Of a DNA stretch of 64,000 bases, positions 15,178-24,484 are shown piece by piece. The notes under the pieces are model-generated. The model saw only the letters and a program-made list of their open reading frames with translations, had not been told where the DNA came from and ran no database searches. The stretch's first letter is position 1, and each line of letters starts with the position of its first letter. Source of the DNA: Bacteroides pyogenes_A (lineage in GTDB: Bacteria; Bacteroidota; Bacteroidia; Bacteroidales; Bacteroidaceae); assembly GCF_048595595.1 (NCBI RefSeq), contig NZ_CP184347.1. One strand, 5' to 3'. A program made the position numbers and the translations under genes.

Positions 15178-17970
15178 TTACTGGTCCATATCCAATTTCA
15201 ATACCGGCATTGCACCATCCAAATTCTGACGGGCGAAGGTTGCCGTAACTTCCTTCTCTTCACCGGGGAAGATTGTTAGGAAGTTGTCTGTCCAAAAGGT
15301 AGGAAAAACCTCTTCGCCATTCTCCCCTTTTGTTATCATCAGACGATGCATAAACGCCAAGCGTTTGGTGGTATTCTTTGCCTTTATCTTCATAATGATG
15401 TCGCCATCTTTCGTGGTTGAAGTAGCTGTGAACTGCAAATCCACCTTGGACATGCGAGTAATGGGACGGAAATCGTTTTTCTCATCACCCGAAAGCCAAT
15501 AGAAATTTTCAGACACAACATTGCCATTCTTGTCTTTTAAAAGCAGACGGGCAAAGTAAACCGGCGTTATTCCGTCGGGCTGAGGAATAATGAATAGTTC
15601 CTGATAGCAATCTTCCCCTATCGAAAATTGCTGCTGTTTCTGCCATGCGATATTCATATTGAAGTCGTAGAGCCGCACGTCCGCCGTAAGTTCCGGATGT
15701 GAACGGTGCATAGCGTTGATGACAGAAACCATCCGATTGTGTTCGTTCATCTGAATATGCAATGGTTCCAAAGCCTTCTTTGCATAATAATAACCTGCGT
15801 TAGGATTAAGGAACCAGTCATATATCTGCCATAGGACTTGTGGCCACGTGGCATTCAGTTTCCACAACATCACCCCCGTTGTGATATCCCACATGCGATG
15901 ATTGGCGGCTTCATACATCGCACGATAACTTCCCGCATTGATATATTGCGCCCATCGGATATAGTCTTCGGCAGTTTGTGGCTGTCCGAATTGTTGTCGG
16001 ATAGCGTTATCATAAGGCTTGAAAGCATAGCTTTCGGGCGGACAACAAATAGAATCCCATGCGTCGTGATAAGCCCAAACCTTATCCAACGGATAGTAAG
16101 CTTTCTTTTCTCCCTTGCCTAAGTTATAGATATATTTCTTCATGCTTGCCAATGTGGACACGGCAGGAACCCCCATCTCATTGCGGAACATCTGGTCTTT
16201 TACTTCCAATACTTTGTTATAATAATAAGGATGCGGATACCATGTATAGTCAGGTGCATTTTCATCGGTCATGCCTGTGGGCAAATCAAGTTTGATATAG
16301 GGTGTAAGTTTGTCCACATCCCAACCATGACTCGACGTAGCAATGAACGGACGGGTAGGATCATTCTCACGGATATACTCCCGCAAAGGTACATAAATTT
16401 CTTCACGAATGATAGTTTCTATCTGCATGCACCATAATACCAGGCTGGGATGATTACGGTATCTCTTCACTACATCATACATATTTCTTAGCGCCAGCTT
16501 GGTGTCTACGGGGTTTTTAAAGGTCTCCGTTCCCGGATAGCTTGTCCAGCATTGAAAAAAAACTTCCCACATCAGCAATCCGTATTTGTCGTAAGTCTCC
16601 ATCACTTCTTCGGGTGGCGAAGGCATATCTTCATTTGCTATCATATTCACTCCCGACAAAGCCAAGAGCCGGGCCTCATCATACATACGCTTTCGATTCA
16701 TGTCCAACAACATATCAGGCTGAATGAATCCGCCTCTGCTGAATATTCTCTTACCGTTTACCCAGAAGATACGGCCATATTCACCATCCCGTTCTTTCAG
16801 TGTAGAAGTGATTTTACGGATGCCGAATGTGGTGCCTTGCATATCCGACACTTTACCATCGACTTCAAAGGTGAGATTGAGTTTGTGCAAATATTGCATG
16901 CCATAACCGTTCGGCCACCATAGATATGGATTCTTGATGTGCAGTTGTGGATATTCTTTCGGCGTGAAAGCAACCGTAACAGTTTGTCCTGCGGGAATTC
17001 CTACCTCGCGTTCAAAAACCACCGTCGGCATGCTTCCCGGCATCTGTTTCTTATAGGTACAAAAGTCGATTTCCTTTTGTAAATCTATCGTCCCGCGAAG
17101 AACACCTTTCCGCATCACAGTTCCGGCGTTGCGAAGTTCTGCCGACACAGTGAGATAAGCATTCGTAGTGTCGGGCAGTTGGAGGTCGGTGACGATATAA
17201 GGATGCTCGATCTTCACGTCGTCTGTATAGGTAAGATAAACATTCTGATACATTCCCATATTGCGGTCCCGCACCACCGGCGAGCAATCCCAGCCCGCCA
17301 TAAACTTCAATGTAACGTCTCTAAATATCTCTTCCCCCTGTCCTCGTCCTTGTCCAAACGGTTCGAAGAGATAGCCCGGAGAAGGTGTGCCCACATTATC
17401 CACCTGATAAATCTTCACTGCCACTACGTTTTCTTTGTCTGTCGAAACAAGGTTGGTGATGTCGTACTTAAACCGAAGGAACATGCCTGCCATCTCCTTA
17501 TGATCGGCTACCTGCATTCCGTTCACCCATACATCAGCTCGATAGTTGATACCGTCGAAGTTTAGCCACGTACGCTTGCCTTTTTGACTTGCCGGAATAC
17601 TAAAGTTTGTGCGAAACCAATAAGGATCTTTAAAGGGATTGGATACGCCTTTAAGATAGCTATACTTACTCAACCTCAACCGTTTGTTCAGATCGTCGGA
17701 GGCATCGGGTATTTTCAAATCGTTCAAATCAAAGTGCGGGTCGGGATACACGCCCGCTTTTACCAATGCGCCCAGCACAGTTGTGGGAACAGTTGCTTTG
17801 AACCACCGATCGGCTTTGTAAGTAGGCAGAGAGAGAATGTTGCCTGTCTGCGCCACTTGTGTGGAAGATTTCAGTTCCCAGTTTTTGAGCAATTGCTTCT
17901 CATCTGTGGCATGCATCGGAACAGCCGCAAATGTCATCAATGCAGAGATTGTTGAAATTAGTTTTTTCAT
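15178..17970 (-). CDS. Glycoside hydrolase family 2, exo-beta-glucosaminidase/mannosidase-like
   Basis: This is a secreted retaining glycosidase of 930 residues with a signal peptide (MKKLISTISALMTFAAVPMHA). The order is the N-terminal sugar-binding jelly roll (NPFKDPYWFRTNF ... NFDGINYRADVWVNG), an Ig-like sandwich, the TIM barrel (WVNGKRIFSRGG, NHPSLVLWCMQIE, nucleophile candidate Glu in FRNEMGV) and further C-terminal sandwich domains. The layout resembles CsxA exo-glucosaminidases and beta-mannosidases more than LacZ. The usual W-x-x-x-N-E acid/base motif is modified to WCMQIE, so substrate specificity is uncertain. With the adjacent kinase and SIS genes, an amino sugar or mannose-type product is a reasonable guess only. 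Confidence 0.8.
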   Translation of the reverse strand: MKKLISTISALMTFAAVPMHATDEKQLLKNWELKSSTQVAQTGNILSLPTYKADRWFKATVPTTVLGALVKAGVYPDPHFDLNDLKIPDASDDLNKRLRLSKYSYLKGVSNPFKDPYWFRTNFSIPASQKGKRTWLNFDGINYRADVWVNGMQVADHKEMAGMFLRFKYDITNLVSTDKENVVAVKIYQVDNVGTPSPGYLFEPFGQGRGQGEEIFRDVTLKFMAGWDCSPVVRDRNMGMYQNVYLTYTDDVKIEHPYIVTDLQLPDTTNAYLTVSAELRNAGTVMRKGVLRGTIDLQKEIDFCTYKKQMPGSMPTVVFEREVGIPAGQTVTVAFTPKEYPQLHIKNPYLWWPNGYGMQYLHKLNLTFEVDGKVSDMQGTTFGIRKITSTLKERDGEYGRIFWVNGKRIFSRGGFIQPDMLLDMNRKRMYDEARLLALSGVNMIANEDMPSPPEEVMETYDKYGLLMWEVFFQCWTSYPGTETFKNPVDTKLALRNMYDVVKRYRNHPSLVLWCMQIETIIREEIYVPLREYIRENDPTRPFIATSSHGWDVDKLTPYIKLDLPTGMTDENAPDYTWYPHPYYYNKVLEVKDQMFRNEMGVPAVSTLASMKKYIYNLGKGEKKAYYPLDKVWAYHDAWDSICCPPESYAFKPYDNAIRQQFGQPQTAEDYIRWAQYINAGSYRAMYEAANHRMWDITTGVMLWKLNATWPQVLWQIYDWFLNPNAGYYYAKKALEPLHIQMNEHNRMVSVINAMHRSHPELTADVRLYDFNMNIAWQKQQQFSIGEDCYQELFIIPQPDGITPVYFARLLLKDKNGNVVSENFYWLSGDEKNDFRPITRMSKVDLQFTATSTTKDGDIIMKIKAKNTTKRLAFMHRLMITKGENGEEVFPTFWTDNFLTIFPGEEKEVTATFARQNLDGAMPVLKLDMDQ

Positions 17971-18058
17971 TGTATTGTCTTTTGTTAAATTTACTTTTAT
18001 TTGTCTTTCAGAGTATGAAAGCTATGCTTTCAGCAGCTGCCCGATAAGCTAATCGTTT

Positions 18059-18946
18059 TTATGTAAGCATCAAACATGCTGCACCCACAAATCCCGCCTT
18101 ATCGCCCAATGTCGATAACACAACAGGTGTTTGTTCGGCAGGAACAGGACAGATGTTTCGGCGGAGTTCGGCTTCCATCGCTTCGCCAAAATACCGATAA
18201 GCACCGGCAATCGAACCACCCAAAATAACCGTTTCAGGGTCGATGATATTGATGGTCCACGACAAAGGTACGGCAAGATGGCGTCCGAATGCCACCCAAG
18301 TATCCAGCGCCTCTTTGTCTCCCTGTTCTGCCAACTTAAAAATTTCCAGTGAAGAAGCTTCCTTCCCGGCAACAGAGCGATAAAGTGCAGACACACCGTG
18401 ACCGGAGATAAAGTCTTCGATCATACCCCCGGCGTAGGGAGAACACCATATTTCACCCGCGGTACCCGTAGCGCCATTCCATATTTTCCCATCAAATACC
18501 AGTGCACAACCAATGCCGGTACCCAACGTAAAGCCTGCAATGCGTTGCTTTCCACGCCCTACGCCGAAGACGGCTTCGCCTAGAATAAGGCAGTTTGCAT
18601 CGTTATTCAGCAGCACGGGGACACCCAAACGCTTGCTTAATTCGTCCTTTAAAGGGAAAAAGTGCATCGTGGGCAACTGTGGACATTCAAGTATCAATCC
18701 TTCGTTGCTGTCGAGCGGACCGGTAGAACCTATACCAATGCCTTTCAGTTCTTCTGTGGTAATACCGTTGTCTTGCATCACCTTCTCTACCGAAGTTACG
18801 ATTTTATCAAAAATTACTTCTTTGGGGCGTGTGCCCTCCGTTGCCACTCTGACGGGCGTACCAAGCACTTTCCCATCCCGATTGATCGCTCCCGTCATAA
18901 TTTTCGTGCCTCCGAGGTCGACACCTATGATGATTTGTTTTTCCAT
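18059..18946 (-). CDS. ROK family sugar kinase
   Basis: ROK kinases phosphorylate a free hexose or hexosamine with ATP in the cytoplasm. The 295-residue protein has the N-terminal phosphate loop GVDLGGTKIMTG, the catalytic Asp in LLNNDANC, and the sugar-binding stretch GFTLGTGIGCALVFDG followed by GATGTAGEIW. There is no N-terminal helix-turn-helix, so it is a kinase rather than an NagC-type repressor. The usual zinc motif C-x-C-G-x-x-G-C is missing; only one cysteine remains (IWCSPYAGG). It lies 12 bases after the MFS gene and 88 bases before the GH2 gene, consistent with one operon that imports and phosphorylates the released sugar. The substrate is unproven. Confidence 0.85.
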   Translation of the reverse strand: MEKQIIIGVDLGGTKIMTGAINRDGKVLGTPVRVATEGTRPKEVIFDKIVTSVEKVMQDNGITTEELKGIGIGSTGPLDSNEGLILECPQLPTMHFFPLKDELSKRLGVPVLLNNDANCLILGEAVFGVGRGKQRIAGFTLGTGIGCALVFDGKIWNGATGTAGEIWCSPYAGGMIEDFISGHGVSALYRSVAGKEASSLEIFKLAEQGDKEALDTWVAFGRHLAVPLSWTINIIDPETVILGGSIAGAYRYFGEAMEAELRRNICPVPAEQTPVVLSTLGDKAGFVGAACLMLT

Positions 18947-18958
18947 TCGTTTGATAAT

Positions 18959-20182
18959 TTAATTGTCGTTGATGTCCAATCTGCCTTTCCCCCATACGGA
19001 AATATACAACACGTACAGAAAAGCCAGCACATTGACAGACATTCCTACATACATTCCCCATAAACTTCCCGCAATGCCAACCAGCCATCCTACAAAAGCA
19101 CCGCCTACGATTGCCGTGCCTAAGATACCCGAAATCATTCCGTAATCTTTGTCGAAGCTATTGATAACGGCACTGAATATGGAGGTGAAAGATACGCAAG
19201 TGAAATAGCCCACACAAGCAAAAGCCACCAACGAAACCGTTTCGCTTCCAGTGATGGCGCACAAAAGCGCAATGATTGTAAAAGCACTGTGGAAAATAAA
19301 GATTTTCCTTTCGCTGATAAAGCGCATCAAGCACGAAGCTACCAGTCGGGCCACGGCTTGTAACAACCAAAACAAAGCTACCACCAATGCGGTCTTGGAG
19401 GGGAAGACCATATAGAAAAACGACCCTTCGTCCCAAAAAGATTGTGCATTGGTAAGTTGGTGCACTTCGTTCATAAAGGTGATGATGTAAGACGAAACTC
19501 CCACTTCTGCCCCCACATAAAGGAAGATGCCGAGACCATAAGTGCAGATAACCGGATGGCAAGACAGTGTCCACACTTTTGATAAATCGAACTTTTCTTC
19601 TTGAGTTGCTTTGGCTTTGGGAAACTGTGATAAGGCTATGGCGAGAAGAATAACGATGTTGACGATTGCAATGACCAAGTATATCGCTTTCCATGAAAAA
19701 CCATGTATCTGCAACACTGGTACGATAAGTGGACTCAAAGCATATCCCAAAGCACCGATACCGATAATCATGGTGAGGTTAGCGGTGTATTTTGAAGGCA
19801 CATCCAATACCCGGATAAACGGGTTTCCTGCGATCTGGATACCCGTGACACCAATTCCGATAAGGAAAATGGAAACAATCACGGCTACATAATTATCACT
19901 GTAGTAACACAGAAGTGAACCGACAGACATCAACGCCGTACCCGTGAGCAGTACAATCTTTGCTCCATGCTTATCCATCAGCATGCCGAACGGGATCGAA
20001 GTGAGTCCGTAGGCAAGAAAGAAAGCAAAAGGCAAGAGTGCTGCGACAGTGAGCGACACGCCGTATTCTGCCTGAAAACGGTCTATCACCACTCCTATGA
20101 CAGACGTGAGCAGTCCGAATATCACATACATTAAGGTTGTGACAACCAACAGAAAGGTATATTTATTTTCGTCCCGTACCAT
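18959..20182 (-). CDS. Major facilitator superfamily sugar transporter
   Basis: An inner-membrane transporter of 407 residues with about twelve hydrophobic helices. The loop between helices 2 and 3 carries the MFS signature as GMLMDKHGAKIVLLTG. It probably imports the mono- or disaccharide freed by the locus, driven by a cation gradient. It starts 9 bases after the SIS gene ends and its stop is 12 bases from the ROK gene, so co-translation in one operon is likely. The sequence alone does not reveal the substrate; membership of the oligosaccharide/sugar porter groups is an inference from context. Confidence 0.85.
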   Translation of the reverse strand: MVRDENKYTFLLVVTTLMYVIFGLLTSVIGVVIDRFQAEYGVSLTVAALLPFAFFLAYGLTSIPFGMLMDKHGAKIVLLTGTALMSVGSLLCYYSDNYVAVIVSIFLIGIGVTGIQIAGNPFIRVLDVPSKYTANLTMIIGIGALGYALSPLIVPVLQIHGFSWKAIYLVIAIVNIVILLAIALSQFPKAKATQEEKFDLSKVWTLSCHPVICTYGLGIFLYVGAEVGVSSYIITFMNEVHQLTNAQSFWDEGSFFYMVFPSKTALVVALFWLLQAVARLVASCLMRFISERKIFIFHSAFTIIALLCAITGSETVSLVAFACVGYFTCVSFTSIFSAVINSFDKDYGMISGILGTAIVGGAFVGWLVGIAGSLWGMYVGMSVNVLAFLYVLYISVWGKGRLDINDN

Positions 20183-20191
20183 GAGAAATAC

Positions 20192-21262
20192 TTATTCGAT
20201 CATCGTTACTTTAGCCCCTCGCGAAAAACTTCCCGCCTCGAAACCTTGACGTTTGGCATATTCGTCGATGAAGAGTTGAACCGGAATAATACTCTGCACG
20301 GAGAACAAGAACTCGTCTTGTTCATCGATATACACGGATAAAATATTCTCATTATCTTTGTTCAATGCTGCTTTTGCATTGGTGATAAGCCACACTTTAC
20401 CGCCAAATCGGGTAATATCCTCAGCCATTTTCAGACTTTGCTCAAGTGTTTTGCCTTCCGATGCAAACAATATCGATTTGAAACCTTTGGCAACCATCTC
20501 CATGGGGCCATGCCTAAATTCTCCTCCCAATATTCCCGTAGCAGCAATATGAGTTGCTTCTTTGAACATCAAGGCACTTTGGCTTGCCGTAGAGTAAGAA
20601 GGGCCGCGGGCAATAATCTGCAATGCGGTGATGTCGCCGAGAAAGTCCAAGCTCTTGTTCAACCAATCTTCATAGCAGGACAGGGTATTTTGAAAATGTC
20701 GTTGCAATTCTTGCAGGCACGCGATAGCAGTTTCATCCCACTTTCCTGAAAGATATAAACCTAAGATATAAGCCGCCAACGATGTTACCACATAGGTCTT
20801 TGTAGAAGTCATCTCTTCTTTTCCGCCTTTGCAGAGCAATGCCACATCAGCCTTTTTTGCCAGCGTGCTGTCTTCTTCGTTTACAATACCTACGCAGAAT
20901 GCCGTAGCCGGCAGATGCTCCAAGATTTCCTTTATCTCGTAACTTTCTCCCGATTGTGATGAACAAACCAAAAGTGCGGGCTTGTTGAGCAAGTTAAGAT
21001 TGTAGTGCAGTAATTCGCTTGTATTAATATGTATGGCATGTATGCCCAACTGATTAAACAGATTGGATGCCGCAAACGAAATGAAAAACGAACTGCCCAT
21101 ACCCGTGAAAATCAGCTGTTGTATGGAACGTTGAGCTATGGTATCTTTGATTTTCGCAAGTAATGCCATACCTTCTTTCCCCGAATAGAAATCAATAATA
21201 TTTCCAATAGCCGCAGGTTGTTCCATTATCTCTGTATAAAACTGATTCTTTGTCATATTCAT
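20192..21262 (-). CDS. Double-SIS-domain sugar-phosphate isomerase/deaminase-like protein
   Basis: The 356-residue cytoplasmic protein has two sugar isomerase (SIS) domains, like the C-terminal half of GlmS and the AgaS/FrlB families, which act on amino-sugar phosphates or glycated amines. The first domain includes FTGMGSSFFISFAA and LVCSSQSGESYEIKEIL; the second has IARGPSYSTASQSALMFKEA and the conserved EFRHGPMEMV. There is no glutaminase domain, so it is not GlmS itself. Its position between the MFS transporter and the glycosidase suggests that it isomerises or deaminates the sugar phosphate made by the ROK kinase. Which one cannot be read from the sequence. Confidence 0.8.
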   Translation of the reverse strand: MNMTKNQFYTEIMEQPAAIGNIIDFYSGKEGMALLAKIKDTIAQRSIQQLIFTGMGSSFFISFAASNLFNQLGIHAIHINTSELLHYNLNLLNKPALLVCSSQSGESYEIKEILEHLPATAFCVGIVNEEDSTLAKKADVALLCKGGKEEMTSTKTYVVTSLAAYILGLYLSGKWDETAIACLQELQRHFQNTLSCYEDWLNKSLDFLGDITALQIIARGPSYSTASQSALMFKEATHIAATGILGGEFRHGPMEMVAKGFKSILFASEGKTLEQSLKMAEDITRFGGKVWLITNAKAALNKDNENILSVYIDEQDEFLFSVQSIIPVQLFIDEYAKRQGFEAGSFSRGAKVTMIE

Positions 21263-21299
21263 AAATTGCTTATAATGATATTATCGAGTTTAAAACCGT

Positions 21300-21317
21300 C
21301 CATGCCTCTTGGCATGG
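21300..21317. other. Short intergenic hairpin between the glycosidase and SIS genes
   Basis: CCATGCC and GGCATGG (7-bp stem, 4-base loop) sit in the 84-base gap. It could modulate transcript stability or partial termination within the operon; no T-run follows directly. Confidence 0.35.
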
Positions 21318-21346
21318 GCTGGCAATATTCTTAATGTATGTAGTAC

Positions 21347-22273
21347 TTATTTCGTTTTCATCATCCGCAATACCCACTGACCTTTCGATAAATCGATACA
21401 ATGTGAGTAGGTTACGTAAAGATGATTGTCGAGTATATATTGGAATGCGCAGGCATCGTTCTTATACAATACCGGATTATTGGTTACACGCTTATAACCT
21501 CTGTCTACTTCTTTCGAAGAGAAAGCATTGGTAACCCATTTGGTATGGGTATCATCACTGAACTCTTCCACCAACAAATAATAGGTATTGTTATAATAAG
21601 CCACAGACGGAGCCGCAAGTGTTTTATTGGAAGAAACAACCGTGTAGGGTTTCTGTACAGGCAAATCAGCAACATTCTTACTCTTCTTTACAAGTACATT
21701 CCAATACTTATTGGTTGTTGCCTGTTCTGTTCCATTATAATAGAAAAGGTAGAAAAAACCATCGTTTCTGTTGAAATAAATAAATGGATTCTGGTTTTGT
21801 TGACCGTCTGCATAAGGCACGACGACACTCTTGTTATCAAAGTCGATCCCATTTTCGCTCTCTGCCATTACAATGCGACTGTCTTTGTTCGGACCTTTAT
21901 ACTCGGCATAAAACATATAAAACTTGCCGTTGCTCATTATTACCGTCGGCCAGCGACAGTTGGAGGCGATGATGGGATTACCCTCATATTTCACCCAATC
22001 AAGCAAGTTATTGCTGCGCACCAAGCCTGCTTTGCGCAGATGCACATCATTTTCATAGTGGTCGAGTCCGTAATATCCCCAATATTTGTAGCCGTCTTTA
22101 TCCGCCTCTACTATCGAGAAAGTGTGTACAGTACCGGCATCCCAGCTGGATTTGTCGCCTTGAATCACTAACTGGTCATCGGCTGCTTGCGGATAAACGC
22201 TATTCTGTCCGAAGGCTCTGATGCTCAATGCCGCGAACAAACTCCATACAAAAAATAATTTCATTGTTCTCAT
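21347..22273 (-). CDS. Five-bladed beta-propeller glycosidase (GH43/GH32-like superfamily)
   Basis: The 308-residue protein has a cleavable signal peptide (ending IRAFGQ), so it acts in the periplasm or outside. The repeating blade pattern (YKYWGYYGL, KFYMFYAEYKG, GFFYLFYYNG, NTYYLLVEEF) is typical of the furanosidase clan of five-bladed propellers that includes GH43, GH32/68 and GH130. The usual catalytic Asp near the first blade, the Asp-Ala motif and a later Glu cannot all be placed with confidence, so the exact family and activity are open. It is the gene after the DeoR regulator, with an 84-base gap to the SIS gene. Confidence 0.65.
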   Translation of the reverse strand: MRTMKLFFVWSLFAALSIRAFGQNSVYPQAADDQLVIQGDKSSWDAGTVHTFSIVEADKDGYKYWGYYGLDHYENDVHLRKAGLVRSNNLLDWVKYEGNPIIASNCRWPTVIMSNGKFYMFYAEYKGPNKDSRIVMAESENGIDFDNKSVVVPYADGQQNQNPFIYFNRNDGFFYLFYYNGTEQATTNKYWNVLVKKSKNVADLPVQKPYTVVSSNKTLAAPSVAYYNNTYYLLVEEFSDDTHTKWVTNAFSSKEVDRGYKRVTNNPVLYKNDACAFQYILDNHLYVTYSHCIDLSKGQWVLRMMKTK

Positions 22274-22383
22274 ACTTTCTTGTTTTATGTTGTTAATCTA
22301 TTTTCTTCCTGTTGAGCCATCCGGCAAGCCATGAAGAAAGCAACACAAACCCTACTCGTATGAGTAGCTCTTATGTGTGAACT

Positions 22384-23175
22384 TTATACCATGTACACCT
22401 CTATTTTGTCAGACAGAAGCGACTGAAATTCTTCTTCCGTAAACCGTTTTGTGGTGATAAGCTTGTCGATGTGCTTCACATCAGAAATGACACCGAGACT
22501 ACGCCGCCCGAATTTGGAGGAATCTACCAACAGGAATACTTCTTCGGCAGACTCCATCATCACCCTGCTGGTTTTTGCTTCGTTGATATCGGGTGTGGTC
22601 AACCCCACTTTGAAGTCTACCCCGTCTACACCCATAAAGAGTTTATCTGCAGAAATCTTGTGCAGTGTATCATCTGCCAATGGGCCTACGAGTGTTGCTG
22701 TTTTTTTCAAAAGATTACCGCCTACCATAATTACCTCAATGGCTGTATTACTCAGCTCGCTGGCGATATTCAGCGCGTTGGTAATCACCACCAAGCGCTT
22801 AAAGTGCTTAATTTCCTTTGCCAGCAAACTCGTGGTTGAGCCCGAATCGAGAATAATCGTATCGCCTTCGGAGATAAAAGCAGCCGCTTTGCGTACAATA
22901 CGCATTTTTTCCTCTAAATTTATTTTCTCTTTCTCGTTGAGCGCCAATCCGGGATAGAGCTGTTTTACTTTTACCGCCCCTCCATGTGTACGTTTGAGCA
23001 ATCCGCGCTTTTCCAGCAGCAGCAAGTCTTTGCGCAGCGTTACGGGGGTAGCTCCGAGCTTTTCTACCAAATCCTTGGTCACCACACGTCCTTCTTTTTC
23101 TAGTTGTGTAATGATTTTACCCAATCTTTCCTCCTGAAAGAGGATATTATCTGTTGTTCCTTTTTGCTGTTCCAT
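22384..23175 (-). CDS. DeoR/GlpR family transcriptional regulator
   Basis: DeoR-type repressors bind DNA through an N-terminal winged helix and sense a sugar phosphate in a C-terminal ISOCOT-fold domain. The 263-residue form has the helix-turn-helix at about 15-65 (ERLGKIITQLEKEGRVVTKD ... GATPVTLRKDL) followed by KRTHGGAV. The sensor domain contains ILDSGSTTSLLAKEI, VVITNALNIA and KLFMGVDGV. I use the ATG at 23175; a TTG further upstream lies inside the promoter's TACTTTTG. It probably responds to the phosphosugar made by the locus kinase. Utilization loci in Bacteroides more often use hybrid two-component, SusR or ECF-sigma control, so this is a different arrangement. Confidence 0.9.
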   Translation of the reverse strand: MEQQKGTTDNILFQEERLGKIITQLEKEGRVVTKDLVEKLGATPVTLRKDLLLLEKRGLLKRTHGGAVKVKQLYPGLALNEKEKINLEEKMRIVRKAAAFISEGDTIILDSGSTTSLLAKEIKHFKRLVVITNALNIASELSNTAIEVIMVGGNLLKKTATLVGPLADDTLHKISADKLFMGVDGVDFKVGLTTPDINEAKTSRVMMESAEEVFLLVDSSKFGRRSLGVISDVKHIDKLITTKRFTEEEFQSLLSDKIEVYMV

Positions 23176-23208
23176 ACTTGAAATCCGATAAGATATGATT
23201 CGTAATTG

Positions 23209-23216
23209 CAAAAGTA
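23209..23216 (-). promoter_or_regulatory. Putative -7 element for the regulator-to-DUF4434 operon
   Basis: TACTTTTG on the minus strand, 34 bases before the regulator's ATG, matches TAnnTTTG. It would drive the distal seven genes separately from the SusC/SusD promoter. Confidence 0.5.
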
Positions 23217-23385
23217 GGAAAATTCGTTTACTTTCGTTTCTTTTTGCTTTACGATTTCTATGCTCTCTTCGATTTCAACATAGCAAACAACATCCGCACC
23301 CGCAGAATGAACCTGTCTCGTTGTCGCCTAAAATGTTAAAGAACGCATTTTGTTATTTTGCCCGAAGGCAGATGACAAGGGTAAA

Positions 23386-23425
23386 TTATCAACGTGTAGA
23401 GAAATATATATCAACACGTTGATAA
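23386..23425. promoter_or_regulatory. Perfect 12-bp inverted repeat, possible operator
   Basis: TTATCAACGTGT at 23386-23397 and its exact complement ACACGTTGATAA at 23414-23425 are separated by 16 AT-rich bases, in the 374-base gap between the surface lipoprotein gene and the regulator. The geometry suits a dimeric or tetrameric DNA-binding protein such as the DeoR regulator. It is about 170 bp upstream of the regulator's promoter and has no T-run. The rest of this gap shows nothing else I recognise. Confidence 0.45.
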
Positions 23426-23549
23426 CTTGATTTGCCGGGTATCTCTACGAAATTATTCGTCTATAAAAAATATTCTCGCCTCAGTTGAATGTAAGAGAGC
23501 ACGATATGCTTATCGGGAAATGATGGCGGAAGCTTTTGAGACCGCCAAT

Positions 23550-24383
23550 CTATCGTTTGCGCTTAAAGCTCCACCCCCATCCCGTGCCCGAACCCGGCGA
23601 TGCGGTAGGAGCTGTTTGCAGTTGCCATAACACCAATTCGTCTCCGGTAAGTTTCTTGATTTGGTATACACCCGTGGCAGTTGCCACCGGATTGGTGCAT
23701 TCTACATTATGATCGAGAATAAAGGGTTCTTTGATGGTGAGCGTCTTTTTCTCGGTGTCGAGGATGAAAGTGCCTTTCACGCCGGCATCTCCTGCAACAT
23801 GGTGATAGATATAATTCACACCACCATTGAGGTCGAACGTCATTTCACCATTGATGTCCGGCGTGATGCGCACACATTGTCCCCAACTTGACGAGGGCTT
23901 CCAATTATCAGGGTAATTCACGAGATCTCCTGTGGTCTGATAGCAATAGTCGGGTTGCCCCGTTACGGGGTCGGTATTATACACCCAAGTGCGACCCGCT
24001 CCGCCGCCTGTAAGTTCTTTCCACATGGGCTTTGCTGTAATGGTAGGATCCGTGGTGGCTACATGATAAGTGGTTTCTTTCGACACTTCTTGTGCACCTT
24101 CGCCATAGATGGTTACACCCACCGTATAGGTTCCTGCAAGAGGATAATAGGAGGTTACACTACTTGCGCCCGGAGCGATGCTTTGCCCGTTGCCCATATC
24201 CCAATGGAAGATGTAACCGTGGTCAGCATGCGCCGTAAAGACGGGATTGTGTGGATCGGTTGCATTGATGGTGAGCTGCGGGTTTGCAGGAGCAGGCCCT
24301 ATTTTGCCTGTTCCCATCTGTTGCGGTTCGCAGGCTGCCAGCATCGTACATACGGTGCCAGCTAAATAAATATACTTTTTCAT
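23550..24383 (-). CDS. Surface glycan-binding-like lipoprotein with PKD domain
   Basis: The 277-residue lipoprotein (LAGTVCTMLAAC, Cys18) follows SusD in the operon, the usual place for a surface glycan-binding protein. Residues about 35-110 form a PKD/Ig-like domain (FHWDMGNGQSIAPG, YYPLAGTYTVGVTI). The C-terminal half is a beta-rich, tryptophan-containing domain (WKELTGGGAGRTWVYN, WKPSSSWGQCVRI, GTFILDTEKKTLTI) seen in many Bacteroides utilization loci. It probably holds the polysaccharide at the cell surface and passes it to SusC/SusD. No catalytic motif is visible. Expression is likely from the promoter in front of SusC. Confidence 0.75.
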   Translation of the reverse strand: MKKYIYLAGTVCTMLAACEPQQMGTGKIGPAPANPQLTINATDPHNPVFTAHADHGYIFHWDMGNGQSIAPGASSVTSYYPLAGTYTVGVTIYGEGAQEVSKETTYHVATTDPTITAKPMWKELTGGGAGRTWVYNTDPVTGQPDYCYQTTGDLVNYPDNWKPSSSWGQCVRITPDINGEMTFDLNGGVNYIYHHVAGDAGVKGTFILDTEKKTLTIKEPFILDHNVECTNPVATATGVYQIKKLTGDELVLWQLQTAPTASPGSGTGWGWSFKRKR

Positions 24384-24484
24384 TGTGATATCATTTTTTA
24401 GCGTGAAAGTTTTTGGAGTTCACGAGTGTTAGTCGGCTATCAATAAGATTTGCCAACGTAACAACTCATGAACTTATCAACCGT

